A model generated the notes under the pieces. The model was not told the DNA's origin. It ran no database searches and saw nothing but the letters and a program-made list of their open reading frames with translations. Both the position numbers and the translations under genes were made by a program. Of a stretch of DNA of 64,000 nt, positions 30,092-38,661 are shown one piece after another. Position 1 is the first letter of the stretch. The number at the start of each line of letters is the position of its first letter. Origin of the DNA: Gemmata massiliana (GTDB lineage Bacteria; Planctomycetota; Planctomycetia; Gemmatales; Gemmataceae); NCBI RefSeq assembly GCF_901538265.1, contig NZ_LR593886.1, positions 2,586,842-2,650,841 of the forward strand, in the 5' to 3' direction.

Positions 30092-30580
30092 CGTCTTCTC
30101 GTTGATAACTTCGAGTACCTCTTAGGCCGTCGCCCCTGTGCGGTGAGCTTGCGGGTGTGGGGTTGGGTGGGACAGAGCTTACCGTAAGTGGACATACATA
30201 TCGGATTGTTGTTGTAGGAGTGTTCCTTCGGTCGGCCCCTATGCGGCAGCGGTGGCGATTTGCTCGAGGGTTCGGAAGCCCACATTCAAGCCGATCCCGT
30301 CGTTGCCGAAGGCTCGCTTTGAAACAATGCATGCCCCGCGTGCCGCCAGATCGTGGCATTCTTCGGGGCTAAATTGGGGAGTGGCCACCGTCTGTCCTGC
30401 CTTGAGGTTACGACATGAACGACCGAGAATTCCTATCCCGTCGCTCCAATTGCGCAACCATAATCTCGCAAAGACGCGGCCTAGTCTCACATCCGATGAT
30501 ATTTCAATTTAATCTTGACGAATATCGACGAGGATGTTAAACAGGGAAAATTACGAAGAATGCGTTGACTAGACTGACCT
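30092..30580. other. 489-base stretch without a supported gene; candidate tail-operon promoter
   Basis: No convincing coding frame; an open minus-strand frame ending at 30239 ('QFSPEECHDLAARGACIVSKRAFG') may be a gene fragment. Near the right end TTGACG (30514-30519), 17 bases and TAAACA (30537-30542) form a possible promoter 38 bases before the first tail-module gene. The last 150 bases are AT-rich compared with the flanks, as in many operon leaders. Confidence 0.35.
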
Positions 30581-31606
30581 GTGAGTGGATTATTACGCAC
30601 TTCGAGAAGTGTGACTACACGCGAGGTTCTCTTGGCAACGCCCAATGCCCCATTGGAACAAATCCTCGTCCGATTTGGGGAGTATCTCAAAGGCGTCTTG
30701 GGCGATAAGTTTTCCACACACGCGTTTCAGTTCACACCCCTTCGTGCAGCGGAGTCGGCTGTCGGGTTGGGTCAATACTGTGCCCTCAAACCCCTGCCGC
30801 CGTTCGGACACATTGCGGTTACGGGAAGAAGACTCGACGCCGACATTCAGGCGGACTTCCTCAATAACACGGGTGATCCTCAGAACTTGATTCAGCAGGT
30901 GACGGGAGCCGTCATCGGCGAGCAAGTTGGACTCCGACAGCGAGGGTTTCTGACGGCGGAGCTGAAGAGCATAGGATATCTTGGCGGAAGTCGGACCGCA
31001 ATTGTCTTTCGATTACTTTTCGAGACTCAAACGGAAACCCTCGATGGTGATGCTCTCATCACGCGAATCCGTTTCGGTCGGGTCGCGCAAGCACCGTCTT
31101 TGGAGAATCCCGCGTTCGAGGTGACAGGCGACTTGGTGCGCTGGAGCAATCGCCCTACGGGCTCCACGGAAGAGAACAACTTTTATGCCCCGACCCTGGT
31201 AGCAACTGGCCCAGGTCGGGTCGTGAGGCTATCTGTCTTGGCCTGGAAGGACGTTGGGTGGCCAGCAACGACCGTGCAGGTCGTGCATACGCCGGCGAAT
31301 GCCACGGGAGGACCTGATTCGGTTCCGAACGTGACGGCGCTGCTCGGGACGCACACGCCACAACGAATTCGGCAGGTCCAATTGACCAAAATCGGCGACT
31401 TCATCGGTCAGTTAACAAACCAGCACCAACAGGTTTCATTGAGCATCGATGAGAAGAATTCGCCGTCGTTCGACTACTTCGCAACGGATGCGGTGCCCGC
31501 GGGAGCCGGACTTGTGTTGCCGACTGCCCGTGACCGTTTGGAAGTCATCCCTGGCGGCGAATTCGTCACGCCGGCCGTGTTGTACGTGGGCGTGGTTCGC
31601 GGCTGA
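30581..31606 (+). CDS. unknown protein opening the contractile tail operon
   Basis: 341 residues from a GTG. N-terminal ~60 residues look helical ('PNAPLEQILVRFGEYLKGVLGDKF'); the rest is beta-rich ('RTAIVFRLLFETQTETLDGD', 'GRVVRLSVLAWKDVGW', 'VVHTPANATGG'). No signal peptide, no membrane helix. I do not recognise the family; it does not look like the DUF4255 cap protein that often begins eCIS loci. It is on the operon strand, 83 bases before the sheath gene, so it is probably a structural or assembly part of the tail (terminator or cap are guesses). Confidence 0.65.
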   Translation: MSGLLRTSRSVTTREVLLATPNAPLEQILVRFGEYLKGVLGDKFSTHAFQFTPLRAAESAVGLGQYCALKPLPPFGHIAVTGRRLDADIQADFLNNTGDPQNLIQQVTGAVIGEQVGLRQRGFLTAELKSIGYLGGSRTAIVFRLLFETQTETLDGDALITRIRFGRVAQAPSLENPAFEVTGDLVRWSNRPTGSTEENNFYAPTLVATGPGRVVRLSVLAWKDVGWPATTVQVVHTPANATGGPDSVPNVTALLGTHTPQRIRQVQLTKIGDFIGQLTNQHQQVSLSIDEKNSPSFDYFATDAVPAGAGLVLPTARDRLEVIPGGEFVTPAVLYVGVVRG

Positions 31607-31689
31607 CGCCGCAGGTCATTGGTCGCCATCGGCAGAAGAGTTCCGACTCAGCCGGCCCGTCCGGCGCATTCAAAACGAGGAAGGAAGCT

Positions 31690-33417
31690 ATGGCTGTTGA
31701 GATTCTTCCTGGTGTTTACGTCAATGTCCGTGCCGAGGGGTTGATTTCACCGCCCCAGGTGACGGTTAACAACATCGGCATCGTTGGCACCGCGAGCAAG
31801 GGGGCGCTGAACACTGTGGTCTTGTTGGGGAGTTACGCCGAGGCGGTGAATATTTTCGGTCCATACAACGCGTTCGAACGCGATACAAGCACCAAGTCGC
31901 CGAAGCCTGACGCGCTAACTCTTGTTAGGTCGTTGCAGCTGGCTTACGATAACGGTGCTAGCACGGTGTATGCGGTCCGGATTTCGCAGCAGCTCGCCGG
32001 TAACCCGGTCGCCAACCCCGGGAAATATGTACTGGGGACTGCGGCGGAGCTCGCGGCGCTGTCACCGGGGGAATGGGGCAATGGCATTGCAGTCAATGTC
32101 GCGGACGCGAAGGTCGATGCATTTATCGACCTCGATAGCATTACCGCCGCTGCAGGAGTCACGGCGCAACTCGGGCGAACAACAATTGATAAGAACAATA
32201 AGGGGAACCGGATTCGCGTTGTCCAGAGCGCCACGAAAGAGGTCAAGTCCTTTGGGCCCGTCTATTCCCCCGCCCTGGTCGCATCGGGCAAAGTTCTGAT
32301 CGACCCGGCAACGGGCGCACTCACCTTCGATGCCAGCGAACCGCTTCAAAACGGTGATAAAATTCTCGCGAGTTACGGTGTCCCAGCAGCCAACAGCGTG
32401 CTCGTTACGCTGCGATTGGGGAACCATAGCGAAAGCTACACCGCGGCCGACGGCAATCATTTGGTCGCACTTGTCAACGGCAGCTCGCAGTTGGCGACCG
32501 CGGTGGCGGGCACTGCACCAGACACGCTGCCTCCCAAGAGTAACCCAATCTCGCAGTACGATGCGTTCGGCAGCGGTGCTAACCAAAGGGGAACGAACGG
32601 GGCCGCCGCTGACGCCAGTGACTACGCCAACGGACTGGCACTGCTGCTCGACCAACCTGTCCACCTCACCTTGACTGCCGGACAGGACAGCGACTCCATT
32701 GGTTCGGTGATGAGGGGGCACCTTCAGCAGGCGTCGACCTCACTTCAGAAGGGCGAGCGGATCGGTATCTTGGGCAGCAATATGGAAGCCGATCTGAATG
32801 AAATCCGCGCCAAGGCTGCAAATGCCGCAGACGACGAAGGGCGGATCATTTTTGTCGGCCCGGGCGTGGGGGCGATCGACACCGCTGTGACGACAGGCGA
32901 CCAGTCTGTTCTCCTGCCCGGCTCCTACGCGGCGGCGGCGGTCGCGGGTATGCTCGCCGCGCGAGAGGCGGAAGTCAGCCTCACGAACAAGGTGCTCACC
33001 GCACAGCGGGTTGAAAAAGCGTTCACGGCGGTCGACCTCCAATCGCTGGTGCAAGGTCGCGTCCTCGCACTCGAACAGCGGTCGGGTGTGCGTGTGGTCA
33101 AAGCGATTACCACGTCGACCAACACCGCGTGGGCGCAAATCACCACGCGCCGCATCGTCGATTACGCCATCTACGGCGTGCGCGGCGCGGCCTCGCCGTA
33201 CATCGGTCTTCTCAACAACACGCGCGTTCGCGGTAACCTCAAATCCACGCTCGATTCCTTCCTCCAGCGCATGGTCGAGGACGAGATGCTCGTTGACTAC
33301 AGACTCGATGTGACTGCAACTCGGCAGGAAGAAATCCAGGGGGTTGTCCAGGTCGTGATGACGCTCCTGCCCACATTCAGCATCGATTACATCCGCGTCA
33401 CCATGTTCCTAAGCTAA
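31690..33417 (+). CDS. contractile tail sheath protein
   Basis: 575 residues. Begins 'MAVEILPGVYVNVRAEG', the family-typical N-terminus ('PGVYVEE'), followed by 'VTVNNIGIVGTASKGALNTVVLLGSYAEAVNIFGPY' and 'ALTLVRSLQLAYDNGASTVYAVRI'. The C-terminal third ('RRIVDYAIYGVRGAASPYIGLLNNTRVRGNLKSTLDSFLQRMVEDEMLVDYRLDV') is the conserved sheath core whose extended strand links neighbours; the ending 'IDYIRVTMFLS' is also typical. Around the tube it stores the energy for contraction. Strong ribosome site AGGAAGGAAG before the ATG. Single sheath gene, unlike many eCIS with two or three. Confidence 0.95.
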   Translation: MAVEILPGVYVNVRAEGLISPPQVTVNNIGIVGTASKGALNTVVLLGSYAEAVNIFGPYNAFERDTSTKSPKPDALTLVRSLQLAYDNGASTVYAVRISQQLAGNPVANPGKYVLGTAAELAALSPGEWGNGIAVNVADAKVDAFIDLDSITAAAGVTAQLGRTTIDKNNKGNRIRVVQSATKEVKSFGPVYSPALVASGKVLIDPATGALTFDASEPLQNGDKILASYGVPAANSVLVTLRLGNHSESYTAADGNHLVALVNGSSQLATAVAGTAPDTLPPKSNPISQYDAFGSGANQRGTNGAAADASDYANGLALLLDQPVHLTLTAGQDSDSIGSVMRGHLQQASTSLQKGERIGILGSNMEADLNEIRAKAANAADDEGRIIFVGPGVGAIDTAVTTGDQSVLLPGSYAAAAVAGMLAAREAEVSLTNKVLTAQRVEKAFTAVDLQSLVQGRVLALEQRSGVRVVKAITTSTNTAWAQITTRRIVDYAIYGVRGAASPYIGLLNNTRVRGNLKSTLDSFLQRMVEDEMLVDYRLDVTATRQEEIQGVVQVVMTLLPTFSIDYIRVTMFLS

Positions 33418-33427
33418 GAGGATACCC

Positions 33428-33943
33428 GTGGCCGTTAACACTACCGTTTTGCGTGGGTCCAGCGCGACCCTCAACCTCGCCAAGGTCGCGTCCCGCGGGG
33501 GCGAGCTTGGCAACGTCGTCATCAACACCGATTTCGCTATCAGCACTGTCGGGCGGATCGTTGGCGTCGAGGTTGTTATCGAGACCACACTCGAAGCCTT
33601 TCACGAGATCGGCCGCCGCCACCCTGTGTCCCTCCACCCCGGGGGCATCAACATCCGGGGAAGAGTAACACGAGCGCATATCAATGGGGCGTTCCTCCGT
33701 CTGTTACTGGGCGAGTGGGCCAAGTTTGGCCAGGCCGCGCCGCCCGACGAGCTCCAGCCCGAGTTCAACATGGTCATCGACCTGACCGACGTCGCGTCGA
33801 CATCAGGTCAAGGCGGCACCAAGGTGATCGTGTCCGGCGTGCAGTTCGAGAACTGGAGCGTTGTTGTCCCGGACGATCACTTCGTCATGGAAAACACTAC
33901 CTTCAAGGCATTGCGCGTCCAGCACGAGAACAAGGGAGACTAA
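33428..33943 (+). CDS. tail tube protein
   Basis: 171 residues from a GTG preceded by AGAGGA. Beta-rich, e.g. 'TTVLRGSSATLNLAKVASRGGELGNVVINTDFAIS', 'RGRVTRAHINGAFLRLLLG', 'FNMVIDLTDV', 'VSGVQFENWSVVVPDDHFVMENTTFKAL'. Size, fold pattern and position 10 bases after the sheath fit the Hcp-like inner tube that is driven into the target. Only one tube gene is present. Identification rests on position and composition more than on a motif. Confidence 0.8.
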   Translation: MAVNTTVLRGSSATLNLAKVASRGGELGNVVINTDFAISTVGRIVGVEVVIETTLEAFHEIGRRHPVSLHPGGINIRGRVTRAHINGAFLRLLLGEWAKFGQAAPPDELQPEFNMVIDLTDVASTSGQGGTKVIVSGVQFENWSVVVPDDHFVMENTTFKALRVQHENKGD

Positions 33944-33946
33944 CAC

Positions 33947-34417
33947 ATGCCGCTTTCAGCGGAGGAACTGTTAGCAGGCGGTGCGGCCAACTACGACGTC
34001 ATCATCCCGCCCGCATTGCTTGGCCAGGAAACCGTCATGAGTGAGCGGGCGACCGTCCGTATTCGCCCGCTCACTGTCCGCGACCTGCAACGCATTCAGA
34101 AAGCGGCCGGCGAGGACGACTCGCTGTCCGCTGCGCTCGTTCTCCATCAGGCGATTGTGGCGCCGGCGCTAAAGTTCGAGCAGGTAAGCCAGTTGCCTGC
34201 GGGGCTGGCCCGATTCTTGATCGAACAGGTCAACGCTTTCAGTGGCATCAGCGTCACTGCGGACAACTTGACCGAGCTGGTTCAGACCCCCTTGGTGCGG
34301 GCTTGCTTCACTCTCGCCAAGGAATTCGGCTGGACGCCGGACGAAGTGAGCGGGATGACCATTGGACAAATCCTCCTTTACCTGGAAATGGTCCGAAGCG
34401 AAGGTACGGCATCATGA
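33947..34417 (+). CDS. tail assembly chaperone-like protein
   Basis: 156 residues, mostly helical after a short beta segment: 'SERATVRIRPLTVRDLQRIQKAAGEDDSLSAALVLHQAIVAPAL', 'PLVRACFTLAKEFGWTPDEVSGMTIGQILLYLEMV'. Small helical proteins in exactly this place (between tube and tape measure) are tail assembly chaperones in myophages. Starts 3 bases after the tube stop and overlaps the next gene by ATGA. No programmed frameshift site was recognised. Confidence 0.6.
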   Translation: MPLSAEELLAGGAANYDVIIPPALLGQETVMSERATVRIRPLTVRDLQRIQKAAGEDDSLSAALVLHQAIVAPALKFEQVSQLPAGLARFLIEQVNAFSGISVTADNLTELVQTPLVRACFTLAKEFGWTPDEVSGMTIGQILLYLEMVRSEGTAS

Positions 34418-36240
34418 AGGGTCTCGGTTTGGGTGCGAACATATCCCTCCCCAGCGGAAGAGCGTTGGGCGCTTGGTCTGCTGACGTTAGCCGGCAGACC
34501 GCCAGGCTAGATGGCCTGCGCCTCGCCGCGCTCTGGGCGCACCCATTTATCCGCCCTTTAGCATCGCTCAATCCGCAACCATTATTCGGGAGCACGCTCG
34601 CTCGCGTCGTTCAAGGGAGCGACAACACACCGGAAGGGGCATCGGTGCGGGGAAAAGTACCTCACGCGCCCCAAACCACAGGGGGCCATTTTCGTGCCAA
34701 TAAGGCCGTAGACCAAGAGAACGTCGACCGGGAGAACGCAGACCGAGGGGCCGAAGAGCAGGGCGCAAGTGAGCGAAAGAAGGCAGAGGTTCGAGACGAC
34801 TTCGCCCGGGCGAAAGCGCGCGACCGGGCGAGGCAGGCTCGCGAACAACCTCGGCACGTCGGCCGCGATTACCTGCACCAGTTCTCCTACCTACAGCCAC
34901 ACACACTCGCAACAGAGGGCGAAGGAGAGAAGGAGGGAATGACGCGCCGTCGCGCGCAGGGCGATTTGGTTATTCATTCTGGCGGTCGCCAAGCAACGGA
35001 TGGAGAAGGCGCGGGAGAGGAATCGGCGCGGCCTCGCGTGACTCTCGCGGCGAATAAGTTTGGTCCGCCTACGTCAGGAGAAGGTTCCCAAGCATTTTAT
35101 CACGCGGCGGGTCGTCTGACACGAACGCTTCAACGTCTGCATGCGGCAGGTGGCTCACGACCCGCGTTAGGCGCCACCCTGAACATCACGAACTGGCTGC
35201 GACACCTGCACCAGCCGCTCGGCGCGCCCGTTGCTTCGATCCGCATTGAGCCGTCGGTGCCGCCAGATGAGGTGTCCCGCCCCCGGTCCCGACCTCAACC
35301 TCGACCAGAGGACGAATCTGAGGACGAAAACACTCAGGCCGAACAAGCTCCCAGAACAGAACGGACTTCTCTCCGCTCCTGGTCTGAAATAGGGCCCCAA
35401 ACGTTGGGCGGTGAAGAACCGAAGCGAAGGGAACCGCAGACAGGGAGGGAACCGCAGGCGCGGGCTCGTGAAGAGCACAAACAGGGTGAAAAACGGGAAG
35501 GGCGGGAAGAACAGGAAGAACAGAAGCGGAATGAAGTACGGGTCGGTGCTGGACGTACGCAGCGGCCACAACGAAGGGAACCGCAGATCGGGAGGGAACC
35601 GCAGACCGGGAGGGAACCGCAGGTGCGGGCTCGTGAAGAGCACAAACAGGGTGAAAAACGGGAAAGGCAGGAAGAACAGGAAGAACAGGAAGAACAGGAA
35701 GAACAGGAAGAACAGAAGCGGAATGAAGTACGGGTCGGTGCTGGACGCACGCAGCGGCCGCACCGATCCGATGTCGTCTATTCGCTGGCTCCGACGGTTT
35801 CGATCGACGTCTTGTCTGCCGCCCTATCTTCGACGCAGGGGGGGGGCAAGCGAGCAGCAGGGGTTCCGCGCACCGACAGAGTGAATCTCGCGAACTCCGG
35901 GGTGGATGTGCCTCGCGTTGTGTCTCCTATTTCCACGGCCGGGGGCGACGAAGAGTGGCAGGAGAATCTGTCGGACGGAACCGATACTCCCGCTCCGCTC
36001 TTGGCACGGAGTGAAGACTCGCATTCGTTCCGAGAATCATCGACCGACACCGAGGGAGTAAACAACTCCCGGGGCGTAAAGGCCGCACTGGGCGAGGGAG
36101 CTCCGGGTGATTTTCACCCGGAGACTCACGAGCCAGTTGCGGAGATTGAGGCGGAGTTGGGAGCGGCATACCAGGATTTGGAGGAATTATTGGAGCGCGT
36201 TGTTCGAAATGCCGCACGGCGGCACGGGATCGACCTGTAA
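34414..36240 (+). CDS. charged repeat protein in the tape-measure position
   Basis: 608 residues. Residues 1-70 have mixed hydrophobic character ('LGLGANISLPSGRALGAWS', 'ALWAHPFIRPLASLNPQPLFG'); about 90-200 is highly charged and helical; about 335-450 holds two copies of an Arg/Glu/Gln-rich repeat with 'GREPQ' units and 'EEQ' triplets; the last 40 residues form an acidic amphipathic helix ('EIEAELGAAYQDLEELLERVVRNAARRHG'). Lies where the tape-measure gene is expected but lacks the long hydrophobic part of phage tape measures. The start at 34414 overlaps the upstream stop. Could set tail length or act as scaffold; no family recognised. Confidence 0.7.
   Translation: MKGLGLGANISLPSGRALGAWSADVSRQTARLDGLRLAALWAHPFIRPLASLNPQPLFGSTLARVVQGSDNTPEGASVRGKVPHAPQTTGGHFRANKAVDQENVDRENADRGAEEQGASERKKAEVRDDFARAKARDRARQAREQPRHVGRDYLHQFSYLQPHTLATEGEGEKEGMTRRRAQGDLVIHSGGRQATDGEGAGEESARPRVTLAANKFGPPTSGEGSQAFYHAAGRLTRTLQRLHAAGGSRPALGATLNITNWLRHLHQPLGAPVASIRIEPSVPPDEVSRPRSRPQPRPEDESEDENTQAEQAPRTERTSLRSWSEIGPQTLGGEEPKRREPQTGREPQARAREEHKQGEKREGREEQEEQKRNEVRVGAGRTQRPQRREPQIGREPQTGREPQVRAREEHKQGEKRERQEEQEEQEEQEEQEEQKRNEVRVGAGRTQRPHRSDVVYSLAPTVSIDVLSAALSSTQGGGKRAAGVPRTDRVNLANSGVDVPRVVSPISTAGGDEEWQENLSDGTDTPAPLLARSEDSHSFRESSTDTEGVNNSRGVKAALGEGAPGDFHPETHEPVAEIEAELGAAYQDLEELLERVVRNAARRHGIDL
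35428..35765 (+). repeat. tandem in-frame coding repeat
   Basis: A 147-base unit at 35428-35574 is repeated at 35575 to about 35765. The second copy is longer because the 9-base unit GAAGAACAG occurs five times in a row (35671-35715) instead of twice, and a 15-base GGGAGGGAACCGCAG-type unit is also multiplied. All length changes are multiples of three, so the frame is kept. Confidence 0.9.
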
Positions 36241-36321
36241 TCGTGATTCGACGGGGCTCGGCGGCAACGGAGTTGAAACATCCGGGAGTCCCGCCGCCAA
36301 AGTGGGCCAAGAGGGAGTTGG

Positions 36322-38652
36322 ATGGCATCGCCTAGACCGACGCTTGATGACCTGAAATTGACCATCGTCCAGTGGATTGCGGCCGAGCAAGATGCCGCCC
36401 TGGTGCGACATCCGGTCCCGGGTCGCGACGGCGATTTGTGGCAATCGCTCGGCAGGCACGCCACGTGGTTCCGACTGCGCGGTATCGCCGCGGGCATAGA
36501 TGCCGCCAAGAGCCTGAACGAACTCCAGAAAAAGTTTCTCGACGGCAAACCCGCGACCTTCGTTTCGGACGTGGCGACGGCGGCCCACGTCACGCAAGTT
36601 CTGATCCGATCGATGGAGGTTTTGGAGCTTGCGGGTAAGCCGGAACGGTTCGAATACACCTTCACACTTCAGGAATACACCCCCGCACCCGAACCGCCGA
36701 AGCCACCACCCGAACCGCCGAAGCCACTAATCGCACCGGCCGATACAGGCAAATTGATCGTGCAGGTGGAGGTCGAGGATCGACCGGACTTCGATGCGAA
36801 TCAAATCACGGTTCGTGTCGATGGCAAGACCACCCCAGGAGCCGCGCTCGCCAAACAACTCATTACCCACGATGGGAATATTTGGACGGAGGAGGTATTC
36901 CCACCGGGCGACTATACGGTTGAAGCACAGGCGAACATCCCGGAAGAGGCCCACGGCCTCGAAGCCGTCACGGTGCAGGCGGGCCAAACAGCCACCGTGC
37001 AAATATTGCTCAAAGCCGGCGGCGCGATCGCCAAGGCGTTCGTCGTTCACTTTCGATTCGACAACGCGTTTGTAGAACCTAACGCCCGCCCCGTGCTAAA
37101 GGGGGTTGCCTCCCACGCGCAAAAACACCCCGATGAAAAGCTGCTGATCGTCGGCCACACGGACCTGGCCGGTAGTCCGGAGTACAACCAGTCGCTCGCC
37201 GAGCGCCGGGCGCGCGCGGTTTATGCGTTTCTGACTTACCAGCAGGATAATAACGCGGCAGTTGCGGAATGGGACCAACTGCGCCAGAGGCGCCCCGGCG
37301 GTCAGTTGCCCAGCGTTCACGATAATTGGGGGACGCTTGAGTACCAAAAGATTCTGCAAGACCTCGACTTGTACAAGATGCAGATTCACGGAACCGACGA
37401 CGATGCCACAAAAAATGCAGTCAAGGCGTTTCAACAACAAAAAGGCATTCCTGCAACCGGCGTCGTGGACTCCAACACGTGGGGTGCATTGATCCGGGCA
37501 TACCTTGAGTTGAGCAACAACTTGGGGGTCGATGCAGCCCGGTTCTTCCCCAACGGTCCTGGGCAAGTCGTGAAGTGGCTCGGTTGTGGTGAGCAAGACC
37601 CTGTACTCAACACGCAGGACGCCTGGCGCCCGAATCGGCGTGTGGAATGCCTTTTCGTTCGAGCGGAAAAAATTCCCACACAAGTGCCCGAACCGGACAC
37701 CTTCCAACTTCCCACATCCCAGGGCCAGTGGAACCTCGGACCAGGGAACCCGAACCAGCGGAATAGTTTCTCCACCCGCACACAACCCGAATCGGGAAAG
37801 TGGCTTATCCGTCCGGCGGAACCGAAGACCATCGTCGCCAAAGGCCGAATCACCCTGGTGGATGGTCAGCCCTACGCCAACGCCAATTACGTTCTCGTCG
37901 CCTCGGATGGCGAATACATGGATGGCGAACGCCCCAATGGCCCCCAGAGAGGTACACCGCTCAGCGGCGCCACCCAAGCCGACGGGACGTTCGCCTACCC
38001 GGACAACCCAAAGAACGTCGGCGTATTTCGCCTGGATGTCGGCGGTCCGTTCTTCTCGTGGCTGGCCGAGGAAGATGCAACGAAATCCAAGGGGCTAAAC
38101 GTTTGGAAGCGGCTGGACGGTACGAGCGAGTTCAATGTCGTCTTGCAACCACAGCAACAGGGCATCACGTTGCACGACATCTTCGGAAAGGTGCGGGCGA
38201 ACACAGAGGTCACGATCGATTTTCCAGTCGCCACGCCGCCACAATCGCAGCAGCAAGTCGCCACCGACACTAACGGAACATTCCAGCTCCAAATCGCGAC
38301 CCCCCTGGCGGAGGTGGACATCACCTACGCGAGCAACGAGGGGGGCGACGAACTGTCGCGACGGTACTTCTTGGACCCGCGCGACCTCCAAACCGATGCA
38401 GGGGTCCATGCCCGGCTCCACAACCTGGGATACAACGCCGGCGCAAACGCGGAGAGTGCGGAGTTCAAAGAAGCTGTGCTCGCCTTTCAAGCGGCGCAAG
38501 GTCTGGACACGACTGGCGAAGTGGACAACCCCACGCGAGATCGGCTCCAAGCTGTGTTTATCGGGGCGGAACCGATCGATTCGTTACAGACGTTGCCGCC
38601 ACGAATTATCTCAGAAGACGAATTGCTAGCCGATGGGCCGCCGCGCGATTGA
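36322..38652 (+). CDS. OmpA-like and peptidoglycan-binding tail protein
   Basis: 776 residues. Order: helical N-terminal domain (1-115); Pro-rich linker with 'PEPPKPP' repeats (about 118-138); beta-sandwich (about 140-235); OmpA C-terminal-like domain (about 238-330) with 'LLIVGHTDLAGSPEYNQSLAERRARAV', including the Asp and Arg that bind diaminopimelate; a peptidoglycan-binding helix bundle 'NAVKAFQQQKGIPATGVVDSNTW' (about 355-392); two carboxypeptidase-regulatory-like sandwiches (about 500-690); and a second peptidoglycan-binding unit 'EAVLAFQAAQGLDTTGEVD' (about 712-740). No signal peptide, so it acts as part of the particle. In this slot phages carry LysM or wall-degrading tail proteins; here it may anchor or guide the tail at the cell wall. 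Confidence 0.85.
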   Translation: MASPRPTLDDLKLTIVQWIAAEQDAALVRHPVPGRDGDLWQSLGRHATWFRLRGIAAGIDAAKSLNELQKKFLDGKPATFVSDVATAAHVTQVLIRSMEVLELAGKPERFEYTFTLQEYTPAPEPPKPPPEPPKPLIAPADTGKLIVQVEVEDRPDFDANQITVRVDGKTTPGAALAKQLITHDGNIWTEEVFPPGDYTVEAQANIPEEAHGLEAVTVQAGQTATVQILLKAGGAIAKAFVVHFRFDNAFVEPNARPVLKGVASHAQKHPDEKLLIVGHTDLAGSPEYNQSLAERRARAVYAFLTYQQDNNAAVAEWDQLRQRRPGGQLPSVHDNWGTLEYQKILQDLDLYKMQIHGTDDDATKNAVKAFQQQKGIPATGVVDSNTWGALIRAYLELSNNLGVDAARFFPNGPGQVVKWLGCGEQDPVLNTQDAWRPNRRVECLFVRAEKIPTQVPEPDTFQLPTSQGQWNLGPGNPNQRNSFSTRTQPESGKWLIRPAEPKTIVAKGRITLVDGQPYANANYVLVASDGEYMDGERPNGPQRGTPLSGATQADGTFAYPDNPKNVGVFRLDVGGPFFSWLAEEDATKSKGLNVWKRLDGTSEFNVVLQPQQQGITLHDIFGKVRANTEVTIDFPVATPPQSQQQVATDTNGTFQLQIATPLAEVDITYASNEGGDELSRRYFLDPRDLQTDAGVHARLHNLGYNAGANAESAEFKEAVLAFQAAQGLDTTGEVDNPTRDRLQAVFIGAEPIDSLQTLPPRIISEDELLADGPPRD

Positions 38653-38661
38653 GGATGCACC

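Noticed and set aside
35428..35765. CRISPR-like array
   Set aside because: The repeats are in-frame, contiguous and coding (Glu/Gln/Arg-rich), with no unique spacers and no cas genes.
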